Shown here piece by piece: positions 6,059 to 6,211 of a DNA stretch of 6,211 bases. The notes below the pieces were generated by a model, which worked only from the letters and a program-made list of their open reading frames with translations, was not told the DNA's origin and did no database searches. The translations under genes and the position numbers were made by a program. This DNA comes from Terriglobales bacterium (GTDB lineage: Bacteria; Acidobacteriota; Terriglobia; Terriglobales; Acidobacteriaceae), in NCBI GenBank assembly GCA_015655365.1, contig JAATFE010000058.1, positions 1 through 6,211 on the forward strand, written 5' to 3'. How positions within the stretch are numbered: the stretch's first letter is position 1; each line of letters opens with the position of its first letter.

Positions 6059-6092
6059 ACGCGATTTTACTATGCCCCAGAGACGCGATTTT
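6059..6092. repeat. 10-bp direct repeat upstream of the oxidoreductase gene
   Basis: ACGCGATTTT occurs at 6059-6068 and 6083-6092, with starts 24 nt apart, in the leader or promoter region of the minus-strand gene. It could be a pair of regulator sites or a chance duplication. Confidence 0.4.
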
Positions 6093-6211
6093 GGGACTTT
6101 CCGCTCCCGCAGACCTTGCGGGTTGGACAGGTCGAGCACCATGCGGCAACGTATTCCAAGAGGCTTGATCGATTTGACCGGGAGGCTAAAAGCTAGAGAC
6201 TGGATCCTGAA
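6061..6211. other. Upstream region of the oxidoreductase gene, no gene seen
   Basis: This edge region should hold the promoter of the minus-strand gene. It contains the ACGCGATTTT repeat and a small stem CCCGCA-GACCT-TGCGGG (6106-6122). I see no -35/-10 pair I would stand behind and no supported coding sequence on either strand. Confidence 0.5.

Noticed and set aside
5816..6142. Minus-strand open frames reaching into the right-edge spacer, starting near 6142-6149
   Set aside because: Beyond the spacer they run out of frame through the oxidoreductase gene, lack a clear ribosome site and match no family I know.
4861..6168. A 435-codon plus-strand open frame opposite the oxidoreductase gene
   Set aside because: The minus strand encodes a full Gfo/Idh/MocA protein with EKP and active-site motifs; the plus-strand reading shows no recognisable domain.

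Overview
The window looks like ordinary chromosomal DNA from a GC-rich bacterium that uses GTG and TTG as well as ATG starts. Three things suggest an Acidobacteriota (Terriglobia-like) genome: the adenylation-ACP-acyltransferase fusion, the leader-bearing Gfo/Idh/MocA protein, and intergenic repeats rich in TCAGC/CTGAC and TGGGTGCCCCA. That assignment is an inference from style and recollection, not a search result, and I hold it at about 0.6.

Layout. Positions 1-1416 (+) hold the 3' part of a multidomain lipid enzyme: the tail of an AMP-forming acyl ligase, an acyl carrier domain and a PlsC acyltransferase domain. Its start lies outside the window. Positions 1417-1603 are a non-coding spacer with short repeats and a GC-rich hairpin. 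Positions 1604-4836 (+) hold three co-directional genes: cytidine deaminase (cdd), a thymidine/pyrimidine-nucleoside phosphorylase (deoA/pdp type) 12 nt downstream, and, after a 140-nt spacer with a degenerate inverted repeat, a concentrative nucleoside transporter (nupC type) that starts at TTG. A 69-nt convergent spacer follows. Positions 4906-6036 (-) hold a Gfo/Idh/MocA-family oxidoreductase with an N-terminal export signal. Positions 6061-6211 lie upstream of that gene and hold no gene I can support.

Function. The three middle genes form a pyrimidine-nucleoside salvage unit. The transporter imports nucleosides, Cdd converts (deoxy)cytidine to (deoxy)uridine, and the phosphorylase splits uridine or thymidine into base and (deoxy)ribose-1-phosphate. 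The fused enzyme at the left edge probably activates a fatty acid, holds it on its own carrier domain and passes it to a lysophospholipid. The minus-strand oxidoreductase has no visible link to salvage.

I found no convincing undescribed system. The observation most worth a second look is a perfect 14-bp inverted repeat (592-605 / 614-627) lying in frame inside the ACP-PlsC linker of the first gene. The 11-mer TGGGTGCCCCA at its edge recurs in the spacer after the transporter gene, which suggests a dispersed palindromic repeat that has entered a coding region. There are no RNA genes, transposase genes or CRISPR arrays that I can see.
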